Shown here in pieces: positions 52,561 through 59,532 of a stretch of DNA of 59,532 nt. A program made the translations under genes and the position numbers. Origin of the DNA: Rhodobacter sp. (GTDB taxonomy: Bacteria; Pseudomonadota; Alphaproteobacteria; Rhodobacterales; Rhodobacteraceae); contig JAIXRW010000043.1 in the NCBI GenBank assembly GCA_027484985.1, forward strand, positions 1 to 59,532. The letters run 5' to 3'. The notes below the pieces were generated by a model that worked only from the letters and a program-made list of their open reading frames with translations, was not told the DNA's origin and did no database searches. Every line of letters starts with the position of its first letter. Position 1 is the stretch's first letter.

Positions 52561-53373
52561 ATGAACCGGTTCGAGCGGGTTTTCGGGGCAGGCAAGAAGC
52601 CTGTCATCGCCATGGTGCATCTGGGGGCCCTGCCCGGAACGCCGCTGCATGACGGCGCGCGGGGGATCGAGGGGATCATCGCCGATGCGCGCGCCGACCT
52701 GACGGCTTTGCAGGCGGCGGGTGTCGATGCGGTGATGTTCGGCAACGAGAATGACCGCCCCTATGAGCTGAAGGTCGATACCGCCAGCACCGCGACCATG
52801 GCCTATGTCGTGGGGCGGCTGCGGGGCGAGATCGCGGTGCCCTTTGGCGTGAACGTGCTGTGGGACCCGATGGCGAGCATCGCGCTGGCAGCGGCCACGG
52901 GGGCGGCTTTCGTGCGCGAGATTTTTACGGGCACATATGCCAGCGACATGGGCATCTGGGCGCCCGATGCAGGGGCGGCGCAACGCTACCAGCACCGGCT
53001 GGGCAACCGCGATTGCGCGCTGCTTTACAACGTCTCGGCCGAGTTCGCGGGCAGCATGGACCCGCGTCCCTTGGCCGACAGGGCGCGGTCGGCGGTGTTT
53101 TCGTCCATTCCCGATGCGGTGCTGGTTTCGGGCGCGATCACCGGCGAGGCGGCCGAGATGCGCGATCTGGAGGCGGTAAAGCGGGTGCTGCCCAAGGTAC
53201 CGGTTCTGGCCAATACGGGCGTGAAGCACGCCACCGTGGCCGATGTGCTGCGCGTGGCCGATGGCTGCATCGTGGGGTCGGCGCTGAAGGTGGGCGGCGA
53301 TACTTGGGCGGCGGTCGATGCCGAGCGGGCCAAAGATTTCATGGACCGCGTGCGGGCGGCGCGAGGCTATTGA
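52561..53373 (+). CDS. BtpA/SgcQ family TIM-barrel protein
   Basis: 270-aa protein. PVIAMVHLGALPGTPLHDG (about 14-32), DAVMFGNENDRPY (about 59-71), FVREIFTGTYASDMGIWAPD (about 119-138) and VLVSGAITGEAAEM match BtpA, named for photosystem I biogenesis in cyanobacteria; in E. coli the homologue SgcQ belongs to a sugar operon together with an M42 protein. No enzymatic reaction is established for the family. GGGAGGGG precedes the ATG at 52561. First gene of a four-gene plus-strand operon. Confidence 0.88.
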   Translation: MNRFERVFGAGKKPVIAMVHLGALPGTPLHDGARGIEGIIADARADLTALQAAGVDAVMFGNENDRPYELKVDTASTATMAYVVGRLRGEIAVPFGVNVLWDPMASIALAAATGAAFVREIFTGTYASDMGIWAPDAGAAQRYQHRLGNRDCALLYNVSAEFAGSMDPRPLADRARSAVFSSIPDAVLVSGAITGEAAEMRDLEAVKRVLPKVPVLANTGVKHATVADVLRVADGCIVGSALKVGGDTWAAVDAERAKDFMDRVRAARGY

Positions 53374-53382
53374 TGCGCGACG

Positions 53383-53432
53383 GGCAATTTTCTTCAGAAG
53401 AAAATTGCCAAAATCCTTGGGAAGGATTTTGG
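53383..53432 (+). repeat. Two adjoining perfect hairpins between BtpA and M42 genes
   Basis: GGCAATTTTCTTC (53383-53395) and GAAGAAAATTGCC (53397-53409) form a nearly continuous palindrome. CCAAAATCCTT (53408-53418) and AAGGATTTTGG (53422-53432) form a second, sharing two bases with the first. AT-rich stems are unusual in this GC-rich genome. They could reduce transcription into the downstream genes. Confidence 0.7.
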
Positions 53433-53442
53433 TTTGGCGGGG

Positions 53443-54528
53443 ATGGCGATGCTGCGTGATCTGATCCGTGACTATATGCTGATCCCCGGTTTGGCGGGGC
53501 ATGAGCACCGCATCCGCGCGCGTATCGCTGCCGATCTGGACCGGCTGGGGCTGGCGCATCGCAGCGACCGTCTGGGCAACCTGTCGGTGACGATCAAGGG
53601 CGATCCGGCGGCGCCTTCGGTGCTGGTCTTTACCCATATGGACCAGTTGGGATTCATCGTCCGCAAGGTCGAGGCAAGCGGGTTGATCCGGCTGGAACGG
53701 CTGGGCGGCGTGCCGGAACGGGCGCTGGCGTCGCAGGCGGTGCTGGTTTGCACGCGCAAGGGCGATCTGGCGGGGGTGATTGCCAACAAGAGCCATCACG
53801 CCACTACCCCGGACGAGAAATACCGCGTGGTTCCCTATGCCGAGCTGTACGTCGATTGCGGTTTTGCCAGCAAGGACGAGGCGCATGCGGCGGGCGTGCG
53901 GATCGGGGATGCCGTGGTTTACCGGCCCAATGTGATCGACCTTGCGGGGGGGCGGATCGCGGGGACGTCGGTTGATGACCGTGCGGGATGTGCAGCACTG
54001 GTGGCGTTGGCGGAACGGCTGGACGCGCGCAAGGCGGGGCCGACGGTGCATCTGGTCTGGTCGGTGCAAGAAGAATTCAACCTGCGCGGCGTCTTGCCTG
54101 CGGCCAATGCGGCAAAGCCCGACATCGCCATTCAGATCGACCTGCTTTTGGCCTGCGACACGCCCGACATGGCAGGGCGGGGCGAGGTCACGCTGGGCGG
54201 CGGGCCGGGGATATCGCTTTATTCCTTTCACGGGCGGGGCACGCTGAACGGGGTGATCCCGCATCCCGCGCTGGTCGCGCTGTTCGAGGATGCGGCCGAG
54301 GCCGAGGGGCTGCCGCTGCAACGGTCAGCCCATACGGGGGCGCTGACCGATCTGTCCTATATCCAGTTCATGGGCGAGGAGGGGGTGGCCTGCCTCGATG
54401 TGGGCTTCCCGATGCGCTATACCCATTCCTCGCTTGAAATGTGCGATCCTGCCGATGTGGCGGGGATGGTGACGCTGCTTGATGCCGTCATCGCGCGGAT
54501 CGGGCCAGAGATGCGGTTGATCCGATGA
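53443..54528 (+). CDS. M42-family metallo-aminopeptidase-like protein (FrvX/SgcX type)
   Basis: 361-aa protein. Dinuclear zinc-site residues are visible: FTHMDQLG (His 65, Asp 67), TSVDDRAG (Asp near 178), VQEEFNLRG (Glu-Glu near 209-210) and YTHSSLE (His near 327). M42 members are aminopeptidases or have been annotated as endoglucanases; those in sugar operons (FrvX, SgcX) have no settled substrate. Alternative starts are TTG 53434 and ATG 53449. It lies 69 bp downstream of the BtpA gene; FGGY kinase follows after 187 bp without a convincing gene. Confidence 0.87.
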   Translation: MAMLRDLIRDYMLIPGLAGHEHRIRARIAADLDRLGLAHRSDRLGNLSVTIKGDPAAPSVLVFTHMDQLGFIVRKVEASGLIRLERLGGVPERALASQAVLVCTRKGDLAGVIANKSHHATTPDEKYRVVPYAELYVDCGFASKDEAHAAGVRIGDAVVYRPNVIDLAGGRIAGTSVDDRAGCAALVALAERLDARKAGPTVHLVWSVQEEFNLRGVLPAANAAKPDIAIQIDLLLACDTPDMAGRGEVTLGGGPGISLYSFHGRGTLNGVIPHPALVALFEDAAEAEGLPLQRSAHTGALTDLSYIQFMGEEGVACLDVGFPMRYTHSSLEMCDPADVAGMVTLLDAVIARIGPEMRLIR

Positions 54529-54715
54529 GACCGGTCTTGCGCGACGCTGTGGCTGTGACTGGCGGAGGGCCGGGCGTCCCCTCATGCGAAGCACCTTGCG
54601 GTGACGTGACGGACCCCGATTTTCCGCCGTCGCCAGCCAGGCGCAAGGCTGCCTTTGCCGAAATTGGGAGTAAAGCGGAATCCTTATGGCAAGCCGCGTC
54701 GCTGGGTGAGGAAGC

Positions 54716-56206
54716 ATGAGCTATACACTGGGCGTTGATATCGGCACCTTCGAGACGAAGGGGGTTCTGGTCGATGCGGGGGGCGCGATCGTCGCCACGG
54801 CCACGCGGGGCCACAAGATGCTGGTGCCGCGCCCCGGCTGGGCCGAACACCGCGCGGACGAGGATTGGTGGGGCGATTTCGTCTATGTGACGCGGGCCCT
54901 GCTGGCGCAATCGGGGATAGACCCCAAAGCGATTGCGGCGGTGGCGGCCAGTGCCATCGGCCCCTGCATGCTGCCCGTCGATGCCAGTGGCGCACCCTTG
55001 ATGAACGGGGTGCTTTACGGCGTCGATACGCGGGCCATGGCCGAGGTTGCCGAACTGACGGGACGGATCGGGGCGGACCGTATCCTTGCGACCTGCGGCA
55101 ATGCGCTGACCTCGCAATCGGTGGGGCCAAAGATCCTTTGGCTGCGGCGCAATCACCCCGACCTGTTTGCCCGAACCGCCAAGGTGCTGACCTCGACCAG
55201 CTATATCACGTGGAAGCTGACGGGCGATTATGTGATCGACCATTACACGGCGGCCAATTTCTCGCCGCTTTACGATGTGAACGCGCTGGCCTGGAGCGAT
55301 GCGCTGGCGCCCGAAATCGTGGAACTGGACCGTTTGCCGCGTCTGGCATGGTCAACCGATATCGCGGGCAGCGTGACGGCGGCAGCGGCGGCGGAAACGG
55401 GGCTGGCCGTGGGCACGCCGGTGACGGTGGGCACCATCGACGCGGCGGCGGAAGCGGTATCGGTGGGCGTGCAGCGGCCGGGCGAGATGATGATGATGTA
55501 TGGATCAACCATCTTCATCATCCAGGTCACCGCCGACCCCGTGCGCGATGCGCGGCTGTGGTATGCGCCGTGGCTGTTTCCGGGCATGCATGCCTCGATG
55601 GCCGGTTTGGCGACAAGCGGGACGCTGACGCACTGGTTCCGCGACCAGCTTGCGCGGGATGCCGATTTCGCCACCTTGGCGGCCGAGGCCGAGGCGAGCC
55701 CCAAGGGGGCCAAGGGGCTGATCTGCCTGCCCTATTTCAGCGGCGAGCGGACGCCGATCCATGACCCGCGCGCGCGAGGGGCGTTTTTCGGGCTGAACCT
55801 GACGCATGGGCGCGGCGATCTGTTCCGCGCCGCGATCGAAGGGGTGGCATCGGGCACGGCGCATGTGCTTGAAACCTATGCCGAGGTGGGCGCGGCCCCC
55901 GAACGCGTGCTGGCGGTGGGCGGCGGGGTGAAGAACGCCACTTGGATGCAGGCCACATCGGACCTGTCGGGCGTGGCGCAGATCGTTTGCGAAAAGACGG
56001 TGGGGGCAAGCTATGGCGATGCCTTCCTTGCCGCCGTGGCTGTGGGGCGTGCCATGGCTGACGAGATTGCCGAATGGAACCCCGTGGCGCGGGTGGTGAC
56101 GCCCGAGGCGGTGCCCGCCTATGCGCGGCAATATCCGCTGTTCAAGGCGCTGTATCTGGCAACCAGGGACATCGCGCATGAATTGGGGGCGGGCGATGCG
56201 CTATGA
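54716..56206 (+). CDS. FGGY-family carbohydrate kinase
   Basis: 496-aa sugar kinase of the actin/hexokinase superfamily. LGVDIGTFETKGVLVDAGG (about 5-23) is the phosphate-1 loop, LPYFSGERTPIHDPRARG (about 341-358) a conserved FGGY segment, and AVGGGVKNATWMQ (about 401-413) the adenosine motif. It resembles xylulose/ribulose-kinase-type members, but the substrate cannot be read from sequence. GGTGAGGAAGC precedes the ATG. The stop overlaps the next gene by 11 bases. Confidence 0.92.
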   Translation: MSYTLGVDIGTFETKGVLVDAGGAIVATATRGHKMLVPRPGWAEHRADEDWWGDFVYVTRALLAQSGIDPKAIAAVAASAIGPCMLPVDASGAPLMNGVLYGVDTRAMAEVAELTGRIGADRILATCGNALTSQSVGPKILWLRRNHPDLFARTAKVLTSTSYITWKLTGDYVIDHYTAANFSPLYDVNALAWSDALAPEIVELDRLPRLAWSTDIAGSVTAAAAAETGLAVGTPVTVGTIDAAAEAVSVGVQRPGEMMMMYGSTIFIIQVTADPVRDARLWYAPWLFPGMHASMAGLATSGTLTHWFRDQLARDADFATLAAEAEASPKGAKGLICLPYFSGERTPIHDPRARGAFFGLNLTHGRGDLFRAAIEGVASGTAHVLETYAEVGAAPERVLAVGGGVKNATWMQATSDLSGVAQIVCEKTVGASYGDAFLAAVAVGRAMADEIAEWNPVARVVTPEAVPAYARQYPLFKALYLATRDIAHELGAGDAL

Positions 56207-56924
56207 ACGGATGCGACCCGACCAGATTGCCGATGCGATTGCCCGCAACATGCCCGTGGTGCTGCCCATCGGGGTGATGGAGCATCACGGTGGCCATCTG
56301 CCCGCAGGGGTGGACCTGCTGGCCGTGACCGAGGTGGTCGAACGCTTGGGGGATGCGGTGGTGGTGCTGCCGCCCTTTGCTTATGGCGCGGCGAGCCATG
56401 CCGTGGCGGGGCCGGAACATGGCACCACGCTGCATGTCGATGCATCTGCCCTTGTGCCCTTCTTTGAAGGGCTGTGCACGGCGCTGCTGAAGGCGGGGTT
56501 TCGCAACGTGCATGGGGTGATCCACCACCAGTCCGAGAATTTCGCCCAAGGCATGCCGACCGATCTGGCCTTTCGCCTTGCCGCGCGCAACGCGATCTTC
56601 CGGCATCTGGAAACCGAGCGGGGGGCAGGCTGGTGGGGCAAGCGCGAGATGCGCGATTACTACGCCCTGCACGAGGCGGGGGCGGATCCGTTCAACTGGA
56701 TCAGGCTGCACCCGCTGTTTGCCAAGAACGATGTCTTCCCCTTTGACCATGCGGGCGAGGGCGAGACGGCGCTGATGCAGGCGCTGGCACCCGAAACCGT
56801 GGCAATGGGCCGGTTGGGCGATGACTGGTGGTCGGAAACCGCGCCAAAGGCCACAGCGGCGCGGGGGGAAGAGGGCGTTGCCTTGGCGCTGGCCCATCTG
56901 CGGCAGGTGCTGGGGCTGGCATAG
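56196..56924 (+). CDS. Creatininase-superfamily hydrolase
   Basis: 242-aa protein. The metal motif MEHHGGHLPAGVD (about 28-40; Glu 29, His 30, His 34, Asp 40) is that of creatininase-fold amidohydrolases. The usual NGHGGN motif is replaced by IHHQSEN (about 110-116), so part of the metal site or substrate pocket differs. Members open cyclic amides or deformylate substrates. The ATG at 56196 (MRYERM) overlaps the kinase stop by 11 bases, so the protein is made with the kinase and probably acts in the same pathway. A hairpin terminator follows at once. Confidence 0.85.
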   Translation: MRYERMRPDQIADAIARNMPVVLPIGVMEHHGGHLPAGVDLLAVTEVVERLGDAVVVLPPFAYGAASHAVAGPEHGTTLHVDASALVPFFEGLCTALLKAGFRNVHGVIHHQSENFAQGMPTDLAFRLAARNAIFRHLETERGAGWWGKREMRDYYALHEAGADPFNWIRLHPLFAKNDVFPFDHAGEGETALMQALAPETVAMGRLGDDWWSETAPKATAARGEEGVALALAHLRQVLGLA

Positions 56925-56931
56925 GGCGGGA

Positions 56932-57010
56932 CCTGTTATCCCCGCGCAAGCGGGGATCTTTTTGTGCCATGTGACCGGAGATCCCCGCTTTCGCGGGGAT
57001 GACAGACAGT
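56932..57010. repeat. REPIN-like doublet with terminator
   Basis: ATCCCCGC-GCAA-GCGGGGAT (56938-56957), followed by CTTTTT, can act as an intrinsic terminator for the plus-strand operon. ATCCCCGC-TTTC-GCGGGGAT (56981-57000) followed by GACAG is the same unit in reverse orientation. Two inverted units about 25 bases apart are the layout of REPINs, mobile REP doublets moved by RAYT transposases. The word GTCATCCCCGCG...AAGCGGGGAT is common in many proteobacterial intergenic regions. Confidence 0.7.
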
Positions 57011-57051
57011 GGGTGAATGACAGGCGGTGCGGCGGTGATGGGCGGGCGAAC

Positions 57052-57507
57052 CTAAAGCTCGGGCAGGTTCACCACGCCCTTTTTCAGGATAAAACAGCCG
57101 TAAGGGCCGCTATCGGCGGTGCGGATGATGGCAAAGCTGCGTTTCGCTTCGGCATAGAAGGCGAAGCGTTCCAGCGCGCGCATCGGCACGGCGCGGCCTT
57201 CGGCGGTGTCGATCACCGTTTGCATGCGGGCGAAGACCGGCACCTGCGCGTAGGGGTCGCCCACGACCTGCATCCGCGCCACCGGCGCCTCGACAAAGGT
57301 ATCGAGCGGCATCAGCGACAGAATCGCCCGGGCGGCGGCGGGAATGTCGCACCCCGCCATATCGACCAGTTTGCCATAAGTGGTTTCCGCCGCGATGGTC
57401 GCCGCCGGATGGTTCACATCGCAGATCACCAGATCGTCGCCATGCCCCATGAGCATGAGGATATGGACGATTTCGGCCGACAGGCGCTGGTCGATTCCCT
57501 TGAGCAT
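57052..57507 (-). CDS. RbsD/FucU-family sugar mutarotase
   Basis: 151-aa protein starting MLKGIDQRLSAEIVHILMLM. It contains MGHGDDLVICDVNHPAATIA (about 20-39), with the catalytic His and Asp of the family, and the C-terminal SGPYGCFILKKGVV. FucU interconverts L-fucose anomers; RbsD acts on ribose. The FucU-like length (about 150 aa) and the aldose dehydrogenase/lactonase nearby favour an L-fucose-like sugar. The start overlaps the stop of the ABC permease gene by one base, so uptake and anomer conversion are coupled. Confidence 0.9.
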   Translation of the reverse strand: MLKGIDQRLSAEIVHILMLMGHGDDLVICDVNHPAATIAAETTYGKLVDMAGCDIPAAARAILSLMPLDTFVEAPVARMQVVGDPYAQVPVFARMQTVIDTAEGRAVPMRALERFAFYAEAKRSFAIIRTADSGPYGCFILKKGVVNLPEL

Positions 57508-58430
57508 CACTTCACCGCGCCTGCGGCCATGCCCTTGATGATATAGCGTTCCAGCACCACCCCGATCACCACCAGCGGCAGGATCGCGGCGAAGGACAGC
57601 GCCGCCATCGACCACCACGAAATGCCCTGCGATCCGGTCTGGCTGGCCACCATGACGGGCAGCGTGTTCGAATAGGTCGAGGTGAGCAGGGCCGCGAAGA
57701 AATATTCATTCCATGTCAGAACGAGGCTCAGGATAAAGGCCGCGACCATGCCGGGCAGGGCGATGGGCAGGATGATCGTCAGGAACGCGCCCCAGATCGA
57801 CAGGCCATCGACCAAGGCGGCCTCTTCCAGCTCGGTCGGGATGGAGCCGAACTGGTCGCGCATGATCCAGATGACGATGGGCAGCACCGACAGGGTGTAA
57901 AGCAGGATCAGCCCCACGCGGGTGTCAAGCAGTGCCAGTTCCTTGTAAAGCACAAGGAAGGGCAGGGCCAGCACCACAGGCGGCAGGATCAGCTGCGACA
58001 GGAAGAAGAAGCTGATGTCGTCATTCTTCATCCACAGGAATTTGTATTTGAACCGTGACAGGCCATAGGCCGCAAGGCTGCCCAAGGCAACGGCCAGCGC
58101 CGACGAGGTGAGCGAGACCACGGCGGAATTGGTGAACCGCTTGAGGAATTCGGCCCGCACCGTGCTTTCGGTGAAAAGCGTATCGGGCGACAGGCCTAGC
58201 GATTTCCAGCCGATCCATTTCGGGGTGTAATCGACCCACGGGATCAGGTTTCCCTTCATCACATTGGGGGCCATCTTGAAGCTGGTGGTGATGGTCCAAT
58301 AGATCGGGAACAGGCAGATCACCGCCCACAGGATCAGCACCGCATAGATCGCCACGCGGCTGGTCCACCATTTGGCGCGATGGTTCAGGTCGGTCGAGCT
58401 GTCGCGGAAAATCTGGGCGGTGGCGGTCAT
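57507..58430 (-). CDS. Carbohydrate ABC transporter permease, MalG type
   Basis: 307-aa inner-membrane permease with six hydrophobic segments; the first is IYAVLILWAVICLFPIYWTI (about 28-47). The cytoplasmic EAA loop ELEEAALVDGLSIWGAFLTI is present near the C-terminal third. It belongs to the CUT1 family that imports mono- and oligosaccharides. The ATG at 58430 overlaps the MalF-type gene by ATGA; a start six codons upstream lies inside it. Confidence 0.93.
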   Translation of the reverse strand: MTATAQIFRDSSTDLNHRAKWWTSRVAIYAVLILWAVICLFPIYWTITTSFKMAPNVMKGNLIPWVDYTPKWIGWKSLGLSPDTLFTESTVRAEFLKRFTNSAVVSLTSSALAVALGSLAAYGLSRFKYKFLWMKNDDISFFFLSQLILPPVVLALPFLVLYKELALLDTRVGLILLYTLSVLPIVIWIMRDQFGSIPTELEEAALVDGLSIWGAFLTIILPIALPGMVAAFILSLVLTWNEYFFAALLTSTYSNTLPVMVASQTGSQGISWWSMAALSFAAILPLVVIGVVLERYIIKGMAAGAVK

Positions 58431-59530
58431 GTGCGGGGCCTTGTCCAACGGTCGGCGAGTTTCATCAGGATCGTCATGCCGATGATGATGACCACGAGAT
58501 AGACGAAGGCGAGCAGCGTGCCATAGCCCACGTTCGAGCGTTCACGATATTCGCGGAAGATGAAGCTGGTGACGGTATCGGTGGCGCCCCCCGGCCCCCC
58601 GCTGGTGACGTTGATCACCACATCGGCCAGCTTCAGCTTGAAGATGATGCGGATCAGGACCGCGGTGATCGAGACGGGCAGCATCAGGGGGAAGGTGACT
58701 TCCCAGAAATTGCGCCAGCCGTTGGCGCCATCGACCTTTGCCGCCTCGTTCAACTCCTTGGGGATGGCCTGCAATCCGGCGAGGATCATGATCATCATGA
58801 AGGGGATATAGGTCCAGGCGTCCATCGCCATGATGGTCAGCTTGGCAATCTCGGGCGAACCGAAGAACGAGGGGTTGTCCCAGCCAAGGAAGCGGCCAAG
58901 GCGGGCGAGGGGGCCGTAGCGCGCCTCGAGCATCGACTTGCCGATCATCCACGACACGGCCACGGGCGACAGCATCAGGGGCAGAAGGAAGGCCACGCGG
59001 AAGAATTTGCGCGCGCGGATTTCGGCGTTCAAGAGCAGGGCAAGGCCGAAGGCGATGGCATATTCGACGATGATCGCCGCCGTATAGACCAGCATGTTCC
59101 ACATGGCGTTCCAGTAGAACGGATCGGCCCACATCTGCCGTACGTTATCAAGCCCGTTGAACTGCCGCCCCGTGGGGCTGGACAGGTTCCAGTCGGAAAA
59201 GGCGATGAGCAGCCCGAAGAGCAGCGGGAATATCGTCAGCGCCGCGACGAAAATGGCCGCGGGAAGCACGAACAACGTGCGCTTTCCCTGCTCGCCCCGG
59301 ATCAGCACCTGCGCCCAGCAGAAGCAGGTCGCCCAGAGGCAAAAGGCATAAAGCGTGGGCCGCCAGTTGGCAAAACCCCAATCGCCATGCCCCGTGGCCT
59401 GCACGGTCTGCAAGGTTGCGGTGACGGCCAAGATGGCGGCCGACCCCCAGATGATGCCATGCCCCAGCGCCTTGCGGCGGGGCGAGATGTTGTCGTTCGT
59501 GACGACGTGGAGGAGATCACCGTTGCTCAT
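58427..59530 (-). CDS. Carbohydrate ABC transporter permease, MalF type, with N-terminal extension
   Basis: 367-aa CUT1 permease. The usual core begins near residue 83 (RTLFVLPAAIFVAALTIFPL) and includes the EAA loop KELNEAAKVDGANGWRNF. Before it are about 80 extra residues with two hydrophobic segments (IIWGSAAILAVTATLQTV and TLYAFCLWATCFCWAQVLI), not found in most MalF-type proteins of about 290-310 aa. The gene is complete, starting two bases inside the window edge. The substrate-binding protein and ATPase genes are not in the window and may lie beyond 59532. Confidence 0.92.
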   Translation of the reverse strand: MSNGDLLHVVTNDNISPRRKALGHGIIWGSAAILAVTATLQTVQATGHGDWGFANWRPTLYAFCLWATCFCWAQVLIRGEQGKRTLFVLPAAIFVAALTIFPLLFGLLIAFSDWNLSSPTGRQFNGLDNVRQMWADPFYWNAMWNMLVYTAAIIVEYAIAFGLALLLNAEIRARKFFRVAFLLPLMLSPVAVSWMIGKSMLEARYGPLARLGRFLGWDNPSFFGSPEIAKLTIMAMDAWTYIPFMMIMILAGLQAIPKELNEAAKVDGANGWRNFWEVTFPLMLPVSITAVLIRIIFKLKLADVVINVTSGGPGGATDTVTSFIFREYRERSNVGYGTLLAFVYLVVIIIGMTILMKLADRWTRPRT

Positions 59531-59532
59531 GC

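Noticed and set aside
54525..54719. 64-codon frame overlapping the M42 stop (ATGA) before the FGGY kinase
   Set aside because: No ribosome-binding site of its own, no recognisable motif and mixed composition; more likely untranslated leader of the kinase gene. It would be reconsidered if conserved in relatives.

Overview
The window is chromosomal DNA of a high-GC alphaproteobacterium, almost certainly a member of the Rhodobacteraceae. The evidence is a DUF1127 gene followed by a cuckoo/CcsR-type small-RNA array, a dcw (division and cell wall) cluster preceded by an UpsM-like long leader, DUF2484 between murC and murB, a DUF1476 ATP-synthase zeta subunit, and a corrinoid/DUF1638 methyl-transfer module. 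No plasmid, phage, transposase, rRNA or CRISPR sequence was seen.

Layout. (1) 1-800, minus strand: a ccaF1-like gene and, downstream of it, at least five complete tandem copies of double-hairpin RNAs with anti-Shine-Dalgarno loops; a sixth is cut by the window edge. (2) 1068-2141: the Fe-S carrier gene mrp, then about 900 bp without a gene that holds candidate MraZ boxes and the UpsM-like leader. (3) 3065-29163: the dcw cluster mraZ-rsmH-ftsL-ftsI-murE-murF-mraY-(DedA-SDR)-murD-[antisense, frameshifted glycosidase-like pseudogene]-ftsW-murG-murC-DUF2484-murB-ddl-ftsQ-ftsA-ftsZ-lpxC-bamD-recN. Most neighbours overlap by a few bases, which suggests translational coupling. (4) 29400-36400: a 48-aa DUF3563-like gene, an NTF2-fold protein, a one-carbon module (DUF1638, small membrane protein, corrinoid protein, homocysteine methyltransferase), a PA0069-type radical SAM protein, an MprF-like lysyltransferase and DUF1476. 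(5) 36600-39300: purC, purS, a zinc alcohol dehydrogenase and tRNA-Thr(CGU). (6) 39347-46788: a dimethylglycine/sarcosine-dehydrogenase-like flavoprotein, a choline-kinase-like protein, and envelope genes (GT4 glycosyltransferase, LpxL-type acyltransferase, waaA). (7) 47032-59530: a sugar-acid/sugar catabolic locus with a UxaA-type dehydratase, GntR regulator, sugar isomerase, lactonase, aldo/keto reductase, BtpA/SgcQ, M42 peptidase-like protein, FGGY kinase, creatininase-like protein, RbsD/FucU mutarotase and two ABC permeases.

How it fits together. Block 3 makes peptidoglycan precursors and the divisome, with lipid A (lpxC) and outer-membrane assembly (bamD) attached; lpxL-like, GT4 and waaA in block 6 add later LPS steps. 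In block 4 the corrinoid protein and the homocysteine methyltransferase can move methyl groups from betaine-like donors, and the block 6 flavoprotein can oxidise the dimethylglycine or sarcosine produced. In block 7, a mutarotase, an aldose dehydrogenase, a lactonase and a dehydratase form a plausible oxidative pathway for an L-fucose-like sugar. The BtpA/M42/FGGY/creatininase operon points to a second, undefined substrate. A 13-bp motif shared by the gntR and BtpA/AKR promoters ties the two halves of block 7 into one candidate regulon.

The non-coding DNA is as informative as the genes. Ten copies of a 3'-end element (a GAG(G/T)ATTTG box plus GC-rich hairpins) recur across the window. A symmetrical array of four 23-base hairpins separates two convergent genes at 32.9 kb, and a REPIN-like doublet ends the creatininase operon.
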